Origin: Devosia sp. ZB163
GTDB taxonomy: Bacteria > Pseudomonadota > Alphaproteobacteria > Rhizobiales > Devosiaceae
Direction: 5' to 3'
Assembly (NCBI RefSeq): GCF_028613635.1
Contig: NZ_JAQRMY010000002.1
Span: forward strand, 310,001-374,000
Length of the DNA: 64,000 nucleotides
Shown: positions 26,681-35,241 of the stretch, in pieces
Layout of the letters: each line of letters starts with the position of its first letter
How positions within the stretch are numbered: position 1 is the stretch's first letter
Program-made: the position numbers and the translations under genes
Notes under the pieces: generated by a model
The model's input: the letters and a program-made list of their open reading frames with translations, nothing else
What the model was told of the DNA's origin: nothing
The model's database searches: none

Positions 26681-27322
26681 ATGGATGGGTATCCGCGCCG
26701 CGGAGTGATGCTGGTTCTGGCCTCGCCGTCCGGCGCAGGAAAGTCGTCCATTTCGCGCGCCCTGTTCGCCGACGATCCCAATATCGCGCTCTCCGTCTCG
26801 GTAACGACGCGCGCCCGCCGCACCGACGAGATCGACGGCGTCCACTACCACTTCATCGACGTGCCGACCTTCAAGCGCATGCGCGAGGATGGCGAGTTGC
26901 TGGAAAGTGCCGAGGTGCACGGCAACTTCTATGGCACACCCAGGTCCAGGGTGGAGGAGCGCCTCTCCGCTGGCCGCGATATCCTGTTCGATATCGACTA
27001 TCAGGGCACGCTGCAGTTGCTCGAGCACGCGCGTGCCGACATGGTGACCATCTTCATCCTGCCTCCCTCGATCAAGGAGCTCAGGAAGCGGCTCGAGCGG
27101 CGCGCACAGGACAGTGCGGGCACGATCGACAAGCGGCTGAAGAATGCCCGCGTCGAGATGGAGCACTACGACGAGTACGACTATGTCCTCGTCAACGAGG
27201 ATCTCGAGGCTTCGACCCAGCGCGTTCGCACCATCCTCGCCGCGGCCCGCCTGACGCGCCCGCGCTTCTTGCAATTGGATAAGTTCGTCAAGGACTTGCA
27301 GGACCAGATCGACTCTCTTTAG
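26681..27322 (+). CDS. gmk: Guanylate kinase
   Basis: Phosphorylates GMP to GDP. The 213-residue product has P-loop ASPSGAGKSS near residue 13, and the GMP-binding SVTTRARRTDEIDGVHYHF and GNFYGTPRS follow. The lid and adenine-binding stretch is RRAQDSAGTIDKRLKNA. ATG 26681 was chosen over an upstream in-frame start inside yicC. Confidence 0.97.
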   Translation: MDGYPRRGVMLVLASPSGAGKSSISRALFADDPNIALSVSVTTRARRTDEIDGVHYHFIDVPTFKRMREDGELLESAEVHGNFYGTPRSRVEERLSAGRDILFDIDYQGTLQLLEHARADMVTIFILPPSIKELRKRLERRAQDSAGTIDKRLKNARVEMEHYDEYDYVLVNEDLEASTQRVRTILAAARLTRPRFLQLDKFVKDLQDQIDSL

Positions 27323-27484
27323 GAGCAGTCGAGAGGGTGCGAGCCTCACTCCCTGTTAAGGTTGTGCCTTAACCGCAAGATCAGCTGTGTGTGGAAAACC
27401 TCACACATCTGTGGATGGTGCACGCGTCTGGCTTCCGGCCGTACGGAAACGCACACAATCCTGTTCTTGCGGGGGACCTGAAAC

Positions 27485-27778
27485 ATGCCATTCGAGATCA
27501 AGGCGTGCACGATCGACGAGATGCACCGGCATCCGACCTTTGCCGATCGGACCCAGGCCAAGGTGAAAGTCGTGCTCCGCGAGATCGGTTCGCGCGAGAC
27601 GTTCGACCACAACCTGACGCTCAAGGTGTGGGCCAACACCAACGAGCGGATGAGCAAGACCGAAATCAACACGGCGCTCCTCAGTCGGGCCGCCACCATC
27701 CTCAAGCGCACCATGTCCGTCGCCGACGTCGAAGTCGCCAGCGATGGTAACGTTAGCCGCCCACCGGTAAGCGGCTGA
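27485..27778 (+). CDS. Small hypothetical protein
   Basis: Encodes 97 residues beginning MPFEIKACTIDEMHRHPTF, with GGGGGACC eight or so bases upstream as ribosome site. It is soluble-looking with mixed charge and no signal peptide or membrane segment. An amphipathic stretch EINTALLSRAATILKRTM is likely helical. I do not recognise a family. Coding is supported by base composition and the ribosome site only. It is followed by a CCCCGGG-type palindrome. Confidence 0.5.
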   Translation: MPFEIKACTIDEMHRHPTFADRTQAKVKVVLREIGSRETFDHNLTLKVWANTNERMSKTEINTALLSRAATILKRTMSVADVEVASDGNVSRPPVSG

Positions 27779-27829
27779 ACACCTCCGCGACCCAACTCGC
27801 GGCCCCCGCACCGACCCAGCCCCCCATCA

Positions 27830-27860
27830 CCGTCATCCCCGGGCTTGACCCGGGGACCCA
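27830..27860. repeat. CCCCGGGCTTGACCCGGGG palindrome
   Basis: CCCCGGG-CTTGA-CCCGGGG in the 127-base gap between convergent genes, preceded by GTCAT and followed by ACCCATG. This is the very common alphaproteobacterial intergenic palindrome; it may terminate both genes. Confidence 0.55.
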
Positions 27861-27905
27861 TGCGATGCCGCAGTCTGGTCCCCAGCCGCTTCGCAGGCGC
27901 CCCAC

Positions 27906-28163
27906 CTACCTCCTGCTCAGCAGCATCACGAACTTCGCGATAACCCCCGCCGCGAAGCCGAACAGCATCAATCCGAACAGGAAGCTGCCCAGCACCTGTG
28001 TCATGCCGGCCGGATTGGCGAGGTCATGTGTGACCCACGCAAAGAACAGGATGCCCGCCACCACGACGACGCCGAAGCTCTGCCAGCGCTGGACGAACAG
28101 CGGCACGGCAATCGGTATCGCGAAGGCGAACAAGGCCGCGACGATGGCAAAGGCGCCGCTCAT
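27906..28163 (-). CDS. Small membrane protein downstream of rsmA
   Basis: Encodes 85 residues and three hydrophobic helices ([20 protein letters not shown], then [18 protein letters not shown], then [20 protein letters not shown]). Its ATG overlaps the rsmA stop as ATGA, so translation is coupled. The function is unknown. The regular helix spacing and the overlap make it a real gene despite its size. Confidence 0.65.
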   Translation of the reverse strand: MSGAFAIVAALFAFAIPIAVPLFVQRWQSFGVVVVAGILFFAWVTHDLANPAGMTQVLGSFLFGLMLFGFAAGVIAKFVMLLSRR

Positions 28164-28993
28164 CCGCGCCGCGCCCTTGCGAGCTTGAGGAAAGTCTCGA
28201 CCGGCAGCACCTCGGCCCGCTCGTCACCCTTCAGCCCGCCTGCAGCCAGCAGTGGCTCCATCGGCACACCCAGCGACTTAAGGCTCTGGCGCACCATCTT
28301 GCGGCGCTGCCCGAAAGCAGCGCGCGTCACCGCCTCGAGGTCGCGCACCGCCACGCCGTCGGTCGTCGCCTTCGGCCTGATATGCACCACGCTCGAGGTA
28401 ACCTTCGGTGGCGGCGTGAACGCCTCGCGCCCGACATTGAAGGCAATCCGCGCGTCCGTGCGCCAGCCGCAGAGCACTCCCAGCCGGCCATAGTGATCGT
28501 CGCCCGCCTTGGCGATGATCCTCTCCGCCACCTCGCGCTGGAACATCAGCGTCAGGCTCTCGAAGAACGGCGGCCACGGCTCGACCGTCAGCCAGCGCGT
28601 CAGCAGCTCGGTGCCGATGTTGTAGGGCAGGTTGGAAACGAGCTTGGTCTGGCCCTCGGCCAGCGCCGCATAGTCGATCTCGAGCGCGTCGCCCGATATC
28701 ACCTCCAGCCGCCCGGGATAGGCAGCGGCGATCTCGGCAAGGGCAGGGAGCGCACGCTCGTCCCGCTCGATGGCGATGACCTTGCGCGCTCCTTCGGCCA
28801 GCAGCGCCCGCGTCAGCCCGCCGGGTCCGGGGCCCACCTCGATCACTGTCGCCGCCTCCAGCGGCCCGGCGGCGCGGGCGATGCGGGACGTGAGGTTGAG
28901 ATCGAGCAGGAAGTTCTGCCCGAGCTCCTTCTTGGCTCTCAGCCCGTGCGCGGCAATGACCTCGCGCAGCGGCGGTAGGTTGTCGATCTGCAT
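28160..28993 (-). CDS. rsmA: 16S rRNA (adenine(1518)-N(6)/adenine(1519)-N(6))-dimethyltransferase
   Basis: Dimethylates two adenines in helix 45 of 16S rRNA (KsgA). The 277-residue product has [15 protein letters not shown] at the start, SAM-binding [15 protein letters not shown] and the catalytic [11 protein letters not shown]. It is the last conserved member of the lptD-surA-pdxA-rsmA order. A DUF305 gene and a repeat element lie between pdxA and rsmA here, so they are not in one message. Confidence 0.96.
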   Translation of the reverse strand: MQIDNLPPLREVIAAHGLRAKKELGQNFLLDLNLTSRIARAAGPLEAATVIEVGPGPGGLTRALLAEGARKVIAIERDERALPALAEIAAAYPGRLEVISGDALEIDYAALAEGQTKLVSNLPYNIGTELLTRWLTVEPWPPFFESLTLMFQREVAERIIAKAGDDHYGRLGVLCGWRTDARIAFNVGREAFTPPPKVTSSVVHIRPKATTDGVAVRDLEAVTRAAFGQRRKMVRQSLKSLGVPMEPLLAAGGLKGDERAEVLPVETFLKLARARRG

Positions 28994-29035
28994 GGTAGCG
29001 GGGATAGCGGATTTATGACGCCACGCAAATGGCGC

Positions 29036-29059
29036 TTGACCTTGCCATCATTGGAAGGT
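29036..29059 (+). promoter_or_regulatory. CueR-type (MerR family) copper operator/promoter
   Basis: A -35 TTGACC (29036-29041) overlaps the 21-base dyad ACCTT-GCCATCATTGG-AAGGT (29039-29059). The arm sequence and spacing are those of CueR/HmrR sites in front of copA genes, where the regulator untwists an overlong spacer. The expected -10 around 29061-29066 is poor (CACGAA). It lies 49 bases before the DUF305 ATG. Confidence 0.65.
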
Positions 29060-29107
29060 GCACGAAAAAGCACTGCCCGGATAGGGCCCTCGACCAAGGA
29101 GACCACC

Positions 29108-29533
29108 ATGCTTAAGCGCCTGATCGCCACCGCCGCACTGATCGCCGTTCCCGGCCTCGCTCTCGCGCAGGATCACTCGGGACACACCACGGCAGCGGCG
29201 ACGGACCTCCCCGCGATCTGCCTCGCCAACGCACCTGCCGAACCGGCTGCGATGGCCGGTCACGCCATGGGTGGCAGCCCCGCCCATCAGGATCTGATGG
29301 ACGGCATGGACCAGATGAACGCGGACATGATGGCGGGCGGCACCGCTGCCGATATCGACGTCGCCTTCGTCTGCTCGATGATTCCCCATCACCGCGGCGC
29401 CATCGACATGGCCGAGGCCGAATTGGCCCACGGCGATGACCCCTGGGCTCGCGAACTGGCCCAGGCCGTGGTCACCGCTCAGGAGAAGGAGATCGCCGAC
29501 ATGATCGCCTGGCTGGAGAAGCAGGGGAAGTAG
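29108..29533 (+). CDS. DUF305 (CopM-like) periplasmic protein
   Basis: Encodes 141 residues from ATG 29108 with AAGGAG upstream. A signal peptide (MLKRLIATAALIAVPGLALA) precedes a His/Met-rich mature protein: DHSGHTT, AMAGHAMGG, then MDGMDQMNADMMAGG and the DUF305 core SMIPHHRGAIDMAEAEL. DUF305 proteins such as CopM bind copper or silver ions in the periplasm. The many His and Met residues and the CueR-like site upstream both point to copper handling. An in-frame start at 29015 would lie within the operator and is rejected. Confidence 0.85.
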   Translation: MLKRLIATAALIAVPGLALAQDHSGHTTAAATDLPAICLANAPAEPAAMAGHAMGGSPAHQDLMDGMDQMNADMMAGGTAADIDVAFVCSMIPHHRGAIDMAEAELAHGDDPWARELAQAVVTAQEKEIADMIAWLEKQGK

Positions 29534-29560
29534 GGCTTTCGCAGACGGAGAACTAAGCCG

Positions 29561-29685
29561 AGACGGCCCCCTCTCATCCTCCCCCATGAGGGGGGAGGTG
29601 CTCTGCCGGTAAGCTAGGCACCATTCAGCCACGAGCTCGACTCTTCACCTCCCCCTTCATGGGGGAGGATGGGAGGGGGCCGTCT
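29561..29685. repeat. Long palindromic repeat, copy A
   Basis: Arms AGACGGCCCCCTCTCATCC... and ...GGATGGGAGGGGGCCGTCT are inverted over about 40 bases each, with inner hairpins CCTCCCCCATGAGGGGGGAGG and CCTCCCCCTTCATGGGGGAGG. It is related to copy B at 55981-56106 in opposite orientation. Confidence 0.75.
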
Positions 29686-29688
29686 GCT

Positions 29689-30705
29689 TCAGTCCGCCCC
29701 GCCCGTCAGTCGATCCGCCAGCCTGATCGCCGCGAGGAAGCTCGTCTCCGAGCCCTTGCCGGTGCCGGCGAGGTCGAATGCCGTGCCGTGGTCCGGCGAG
29801 GTCCTGACGATCGGCAGGCCCAGCGTCACGTTCACTGCCTCGTCGAAGGCCACGGTCTTGATCGGGATCAGCGCCTGGTCGTGATACATCGCGATCACCG
29901 CGTCGTAGCGCCGCCAGTGCGGCAAATAGAACAGCGTGTCCGCCGGCATCGGCCCTTCCGCGAGGATACCCTCGTGCTGCAGCTGGCTGATGGCGGGCGC
30001 CACGATATCGAAGTCCTCGCGCCCAATATTGCCACCTTCTCCCGCATGCGGGTTGAGGCCCGCAAACCCGATGCGCGGCTCGGCAATGCCGAAGCGGGTA
30101 CGCAGGTCATGGGCGACGATCCTGCCGGTGTCGGCGACAAGTTGCAGCGTCAGCAGCGCCGGCACATCCCGGATCGGCACATGGATGGTGGCGGGAACAA
30201 CGCGCAGGTCGTCATGCGCCAGCATCATCACCGGCATGGGCGGATTGCCGTCTCGATCGGTGAGCGCGGCGAGGAACTCGGTATGTCCGGGGTACTTGAA
30301 GCCGGCTGCGTAGAGCGCCGCCTTGTGGATCGGCGCGGTGACGATGCCGCGGCAGGTCCCGGTCATCGTCGCGTTGACGGCCTGCGTGATGGCCTCGATC
30401 ACCACCTTGCCCGAGAGCGGGCTCGGGTCCCCCGGCTTGTCGGGCACGAGCCCTTCGACATGGGCGACCGGCAGGGCGCTGCCGAACCGCGCCGCCGCCT
30501 CGCCGGGCGTGCTGGCCTCCAGCGTCACCGCAAGGCCAAGCCGTGCCGCGCGGGAACGCAGGAAATTGAGATGTCCGTAGACGATGAACGGGGGCAGCCC
30601 CAGCTCGGCGCGCCTGGCATGAAGCCTGAGGATCAGGTCCGGCCCGATCCCGGCGGGCTCGCCCATGCTGACAGCGAGGGGCAGGGGGCTAGCGGCCACG
30701 GGCAT
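29689..30705 (-). CDS. pdxA: 4-hydroxythreonine-4-phosphate dehydrogenase
   Basis: NAD-dependent step of DXP-dependent vitamin B6 synthesis. The 338-residue product has AVSMGEPAGIGPDL at the start. The metal-site histidines are in VTAPIHKAALYAAG and PGHTEFLAAL, and VIAMYHDQALIPIK supplies the third. The C-terminal VRTSPDHGTAFDLAG is standard. It is downstream of surA with 112 bases between them. Confidence 0.96.
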   Translation of the reverse strand: MPVAASPLPLAVSMGEPAGIGPDLILRLHARRAELGLPPFIVYGHLNFLRSRAARLGLAVTLEASTPGEAAARFGSALPVAHVEGLVPDKPGDPSPLSGKVVIEAITQAVNATMTGTCRGIVTAPIHKAALYAAGFKYPGHTEFLAALTDRDGNPPMPVMMLAHDDLRVVPATIHVPIRDVPALLTLQLVADTGRIVAHDLRTRFGIAEPRIGFAGLNPHAGEGGNIGREDFDIVAPAISQLQHEGILAEGPMPADTLFYLPHWRRYDAVIAMYHDQALIPIKTVAFDEAVNVTLGLPIVRTSPDHGTAFDLAGTGKGSETSFLAAIRLADRLTGGAD

Positions 30706-30817
30706 CTCTCCTTGACGAGGGCGGCCGGCAGCGGCCGATGCGGGCCCTATAGCAGGCTAGATGCTAACGCCCAGGCAATGGGCGGCCGTTCCGCCCATCG
30801 CACGCGCGTGGCTGGTG

Positions 30818-31702
30818 TCAGCTGTAGCTGATCTTCGCCTTGGCGCGCAGCTCGTCCATGTACTTCTCGGCCTCGGCCTTCATGGCCTGGCCGCCCTGCT
30901 CGGAACGCAGCTTGCTCTTGATGAAAGTGGTGTCGCGGGCCGAGGTCTTGGAGCACACGGCCAGCATCGAGACGCCCGACTCCGTGACGCGCGGCTTGGT
31001 GATGCCGCCCACGTTGAGGCCAGAGAGCTCCTTGGCCAGCGCGTCGGGCAGCTGGGTGGCATGCCGGCGGCCCATGTCGCGCACGGCGGCGTCCGTATAG
31101 TTCAGCGACAGCTGCACCGCCGAGTCGCAGCCCTGGAAGGCCTTGCGGTACGCATTGGCCTGGCCGGTGCGGGCCGAAGCATTGCCGGCCGTGATGAACA
31201 GCACTTCCTTGAGGATGTAGTCGTAGCTCAGGCCCTGGTCGAGCTTGGCGTCGGCGGCCTTCTCGAGCTCGAGGTCGGAGACCTTCACGCGCGACTGCAC
31301 GACCATCTGGCTGAGCTGCTGCCAGGCCAGCGCTGCGCGGAGGCGCGCGCGCATGGTGTCGAGGTTGACGCCGCGGCCGAGCAGGATCTCGCGCAGCTTG
31401 TCGGTCGACACCTTGATGTTGCGGGCCACCTGCTGGAACGCGTCGTCCACCTGCTGGTCGGTGATCGCGATGTTGTACTTCTTGGCTTCCTGCAACTGCA
31501 GCTGTTCGTTGATCAGCTGGTCCATCGCCGCCTTGGTGCCGCCGCCGCCCTCGAGCGCGAGCAGCTTGGTGCGCTGCGAAATCTCGATGTCGGAGATCGG
31601 AACGCCGTTCACGGTCACCTTGGTTGCGGCATAGGCCGGCGCGACGCTGAGGGTAACACCAACCAGTAGTGCAGCGATGAGGCGGAGCATTGTCGTCACC
31701 AT
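30818..31702 (-). CDS. SurA-like periplasmic chaperone/peptidyl-prolyl isomerase
   Basis: Encodes 294 residues: signal peptide (LRLIAALLVGVTLSVAPAYA), SurA N-terminal helical domain with VNGVPISDIEISQRTKLL and QLINEQLQLQEAKK, then one parvulin-like domain containing ELSGLNVGGITKPRV. One PPIase domain, where E. coli SurA has two, is normal in alphaproteobacteria. It escorts outer-membrane proteins such as LptD, its upstream neighbour, and probably the barrels at 12.5-17.4 kb. I start at 31702, with a second ATG four codons later as alternative. Confidence 0.88.
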   Translation of the reverse strand: MVTTMLRLIAALLVGVTLSVAPAYAATKVTVNGVPISDIEISQRTKLLALEGGGGTKAAMDQLINEQLQLQEAKKYNIAITDQQVDDAFQQVARNIKVSTDKLREILLGRGVNLDTMRARLRAALAWQQLSQMVVQSRVKVSDLELEKAADAKLDQGLSYDYILKEVLFITAGNASARTGQANAYRKAFQGCDSAVQLSLNYTDAAVRDMGRRHATQLPDALAKELSGLNVGGITKPRVTESGVSMLAVCSKTSARDTTFIKSKLRSEQGGQAMKAEAEKYMDELRAKAKISYS

Positions 31703-31831
31703 TCAGTTCGTGGAAGGCAGCCGGATCGCCCCCGGCTCGGCCTACTCGTTTGTTGCAAGAATACGGCTAAAATCCGTTGCTTCGGTGGTACCGGCGGACG
31801 TCTTCCACCGCTGGCTGCGCAAGGGCCAACA

Positions 31832-34189
31832 TCAGTAGTCCTTCCCGAACTGCACGCCACCCGGCGCCTTGAGGAAGAACTTCAGGCCGAACTGCACCGA
31901 GTCGGGGTTGCTCTCGTTCGTAGGCCCGTTCGCCTGGGCGAATCCGCCCGCGAGGAAGTAGCCGTCGTCATAGACGACCTCGCCGCGGGCCTCCAGCCAC
32001 TGGTTGGCCGCAAGGTCCCACGAGAAACTGGTATTGGCGCGCCAGTAGTCGATCGGGAGCGGAGCGCTGCCCCGCACCGTCACCTCGTGCTGGTCCTCGG
32101 TCACGCCGCGAGCGGCATCGGCCGGCAGGAAGATGTAGTCGCCGCCGACCGAGTAGGGGCCGGCGGAAAGGTCGCCGCCGAGGCCGGCGCGCGCGACGCG
32201 TGGACCCTGGGGGTCAACCTGCAGCTTGGCGCCCAGCGTCACGCCCGCAAAAGGCGAACCCCGCGCGCCGAGGACGACATACGAGGCGTCCTCCTGCATG
32301 CCGCTGCCGATCCCGGTATTGACCGGGCCGGTTTCGTTGAAGGCATTGACGCCCGCCAGTTGGAAGCTCTGGCCCGCCGTGATTTCCAGCCACTGGCCGC
32401 CGGCGAAGTTGGCGAGGTAGCGCGCCCCGACATTGGTGCGGAGGCCCGTTTCCTGCAGGTCCGTGCCGGTGAAGCGGTCGTAGGAGAAGATGTTGGTCTC
32501 ATCGAGCACGAAGCTGTGGGCGTTGTCGTTGGTCACACCCACGAGGGCGGCATCGCTGCCGCGATAGACCAGCTGCGCGATCGGCTCGAGCAGGTGCGTA
32601 TCGAAACCGGCGCTGGCGATCAGCGGCCAGCGGATATCCACTGCCGCGATCGGCGTCGCCTCGAACAGGAACTGGTCGTCGGGTTCGGGAAAAACGAGCG
32701 GAGGGTCGCCGTACTCCGCTCCAACGAGATCGCCCCTGTCATACTGGGTGATATCGGCCCGCATACCGAGATAGGGCGTCACGACCAGCCCGCCGGGCAC
32801 AATAGCCTGCCGCTGCCAACTCACCTCGCCCGAGGCGTGCGTCTTGCTGCCTTCGTAGCCCAGCACATAGGGCACCGGGTCGAGAATGGTGCCGTAGACC
32901 TGGACATCGTTCTCGTCACGATAAACGCCGAGCAGGTTGCCGGTCGCGCGGACCTGACCCCATTCACCGAGGTCGAAATAGCCGTTGCCGCGTGCGTTCG
33001 GCAGCGTCGCCGCCTGCTGGTCCTGCACGATGTCGGCGATGGTGTCATTGGGGAACTGCCCCAGCCGCAGGAACTCCTGCAGTCGGATGTCGGCGTAGAA
33101 GTCCCGGCTCAGGTGCGTGGCGTAGACCTCGTTCACGTCCCAGTCGGCGGTGTTGAAGTCGTAGTCGTCGAAATAGGCCGCATCGGAGAACTTGGTGTAG
33201 GACCAGCCGAACGCCCAGTTCTCGACTGGTTGGAACTCGCCCGCCGTCTGGATCGCCCCGCGCCACTCGCGGTTGCCCACACTCGTGAACGCGCCGGGAT
33301 CGAGCTGGTAGATTCCCGAGCCCTGGACCGCGACCCACCCGTAGTCGAAGCGCTGCTCGTACTCGGCAGCCATCAGGAAACCCTGCCGTGTCAGCAGGGT
33401 AGGGGCGAGCAGGATGTCGATGTCTTCGCCCACCGGAACGAAGTACGGGACCGTCAGCCGGCCGCCATACTGCTGCTTGTAGTCGACGCTCGGCAGCCGG
33501 AAGCCGGCGTTCCGCGCGATGGTGGGATCGGGCACGGACAGCCACGGCAGCCACGCGACCGGGATGCCCAGCACCTCCAGCGACGGTTGCTCGAAATAGA
33601 CGGTCTTGGTCTCGGCGTCCTGCACGAGCCGCGCCGCTTTCACCTTCCAGCCGATGCGCTGGCCCTTCTCGTCGACGCAGAGGCCGCATGGCGAATAGGT
33701 CGCGTCGGTGAGCACCGCTTCGAGCTCTTCCGAGTAGCGGACCTCCCGGGCGGTGACCATGGCTCCATCGGTGGTCGTGAGCGTCAGCGACTGGACGAAG
33801 GCCTCCTTCATCCCGCCTGTGACCTCGACCCGGTCGGCCTCGTAGCGCGTGCCCTGCGGGTCGATGACCTCGACATTGCCCTCGCAGATCAGTTCGCCGC
33901 TCTGCTGTTCGTAGCGCAGGTCGTCGCAGCCGATGGTGTAGCCCTGGTACTCCATGACCACGCGGCCCTCGCCGCTGATCACGTCCGCCCGCTGGTCGTA
34001 TTCGAGCAGGTCCGCCTGCACCTTGGCCGGCCCGCCGGGCTCGGGCATTGCGGTGAAGAAATCTTCTGGAAGGAACTGTGCGGCGGCCGGCAGGCTTGTC
34101 GCCACCAGCACCGCGAAGCCGAGCGCAAGCGCCGCGCCCGTCTGGCGCAGATGCGTCAACCCCCCGCGGTCGCGGCGCATTCTGCTCAC
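31832..34189 (-). CDS. lptD: LPS-assembly protein LptD
   Basis: A 785-residue outer-membrane barrel that inserts lipopolysaccharide in the outer leaflet with LptE. Signal peptide (GAALALGFAVLVATSLPAAAA region), then an LptA-like jellyroll (about 50-190; VQADLLEYDQRADVISGEG, EGNVEVIDPQGTRYEADRV), then the large barrel from about residue 230. Two cysteines (SPCGLCVDEKGQ) are placed like the family's disulfide cysteines. Its GTG start overlaps the lptG stop by 4 bases. Confidence 0.94.
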   Translation of the reverse strand: MSRMRRDRGGLTHLRQTGAALALGFAVLVATSLPAAAQFLPEDFFTAMPEPGGPAKVQADLLEYDQRADVISGEGRVVMEYQGYTIGCDDLRYEQQSGELICEGNVEVIDPQGTRYEADRVEVTGGMKEAFVQSLTLTTTDGAMVTAREVRYSEELEAVLTDATYSPCGLCVDEKGQRIGWKVKAARLVQDAETKTVYFEQPSLEVLGIPVAWLPWLSVPDPTIARNAGFRLPSVDYKQQYGGRLTVPYFVPVGEDIDILLAPTLLTRQGFLMAAEYEQRFDYGWVAVQGSGIYQLDPGAFTSVGNREWRGAIQTAGEFQPVENWAFGWSYTKFSDAAYFDDYDFNTADWDVNEVYATHLSRDFYADIRLQEFLRLGQFPNDTIADIVQDQQAATLPNARGNGYFDLGEWGQVRATGNLLGVYRDENDVQVYGTILDPVPYVLGYEGSKTHASGEVSWQRQAIVPGGLVVTPYLGMRADITQYDRGDLVGAEYGDPPLVFPEPDDQFLFEATPIAAVDIRWPLIASAGFDTHLLEPIAQLVYRGSDAALVGVTNDNAHSFVLDETNIFSYDRFTGTDLQETGLRTNVGARYLANFAGGQWLEITAGQSFQLAGVNAFNETGPVNTGIGSGMQEDASYVVLGARGSPFAGVTLGAKLQVDPQGPRVARAGLGGDLSAGPYSVGGDYIFLPADAARGVTEDQHEVTVRGSAPLPIDYWRANTSFSWDLAANQWLEARGEVVYDDGYFLAGGFAQANGPTNESNPDSVQFGLKFFLKAPGGVQFGKDY

Positions 34190-35241
34190 GTCCGTCCGTC
34201 TTCCCTGTTGAGCAGCACCGTTACGCCGATGACGACCGCCACCACCGCTGGCCCTGCAACCGCAATTGCGGGGTGCATGACGCCGGCTGCCCCGGCTCGC
34301 CCCGCCATCTCGGTCACCACATAAACCAAGACACCAAGGACAATGCCATAAAGCACCGCCCCACCATACTTATTGGTCCTTCGATAACTGGCCGTAAACG
34401 CGAAGGCAATGACGAGCGAGCCACACAGGCTGAGCGGAAGGCCGATAAGCCTCAGGAATCGCGTTGCGACTTCCGCGCGCTCGTCCGGATCGTTGAGCCG
34501 CGAGGCCAGCGAGCCCGCCAGTTCCCACACCGTCATGTCCGCCACCGAAGCCATCCGCGCCCGCATGTCGCCGGCCGTGCGCGACGTGGGCAGGCGGAAA
34601 TCGGTGAGTTGCTGGGACATCTCGTTGGAGCGGAATCGCAGGGCCGTCGGCATCACCCATTGGCCGTCTACCAGTTCGGCCGTGGGCGCCTCGATCCGGT
34701 CGCGGGGGGAATCCATCAGGAAAACGCTGACATCGCCGAGCGATCGGCCCGAAGGGTCAACGAACCCGGCCTCGAGAATGTAGTGGATATCGGTGCGCCG
34801 CTCATCGAGCCACATCGTGTTCGTGCCGTCAGAACCGCCTGCCGAGGGCCAGATGCTGCGGTTGAGCTGCACCACCGCCGTATCGAAAGCCAGCGCCACG
34901 AACAGCCCGCCGAGCACCGTCACAGCGAGCGGCGCGCGCATGAGCCGCCACACCGATTGGCCGGCAGCCTTCATGACCGTCATCTCGCGGGTCGACTGCA
35001 GGTTGAGCAGGCCCGCGATGGCGCCCACCAGCACCGTGAAGGGCAGGGTGTCGATGATCCACCGCGACGCCGCCACCAGGATGCCGAGCAGCGCCAGCAT
35101 CGGGCCGCCGGTGTCGGATAGCCTGTCCAGCCGCCCGGTATTCAGCGCTTCCGACAGCATCACGATGCCGAACAGCACCGCGATGGTGATCCCGATATTG
35201 CCCGCGAGCCGCCTGACGATGACCCAGTCCATCCGGTTCAT
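34186..35241 (-). CDS. lptG: LPS export ABC transporter permease LptG
   Basis: Encodes 351 residues of the LptF/LptG family. It has two N-terminal helices including LPFTVLVGAIAGLLNLQS, the coupling helix SREMTVMKAAGQS (E-x-x-V-x-x-A-x-G motif), a periplasmic beta-jellyroll and four C-terminal helices. ATG 35241 overlaps the lptF TGA (ATGA). With LptF and the ATPase LptB (not in the window) it extracts LPS from the inner membrane. Confidence 0.93.
   Translation of the reverse strand: MNRMDWVIVRRLAGNIGITIAVLFGIVMLSEALNTGRLDRLSDTGGPMLALLGILVAASRWIIDTLPFTVLVGAIAGLLNLQSTREMTVMKAAGQSVWRLMRAPLAVTVLGGLFVALAFDTAVVQLNRSIWPSAGGSDGTNTMWLDERRTDIHYILEAGFVDPSGRSLGDVSVFLMDSPRDRIEAPTAELVDGQWVMPTALRFRSNEMSQQLTDFRLPTSRTAGDMRARMASVADMTVWELAGSLASRLNDPDERAEVATRFLRLIGLPLSLCGSLVIAFAFTASYRRTNKYGGAVLYGIVLGVLVYVVTEMAGRAGAAGVMHPAIAVAGPAVVAVVIGVTVLLNREDGRT

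Noticed and set aside
29015-29107. Longer start for the DUF305 gene
   Set aside because: It would translate the CueR-like operator and precede the signal peptide.
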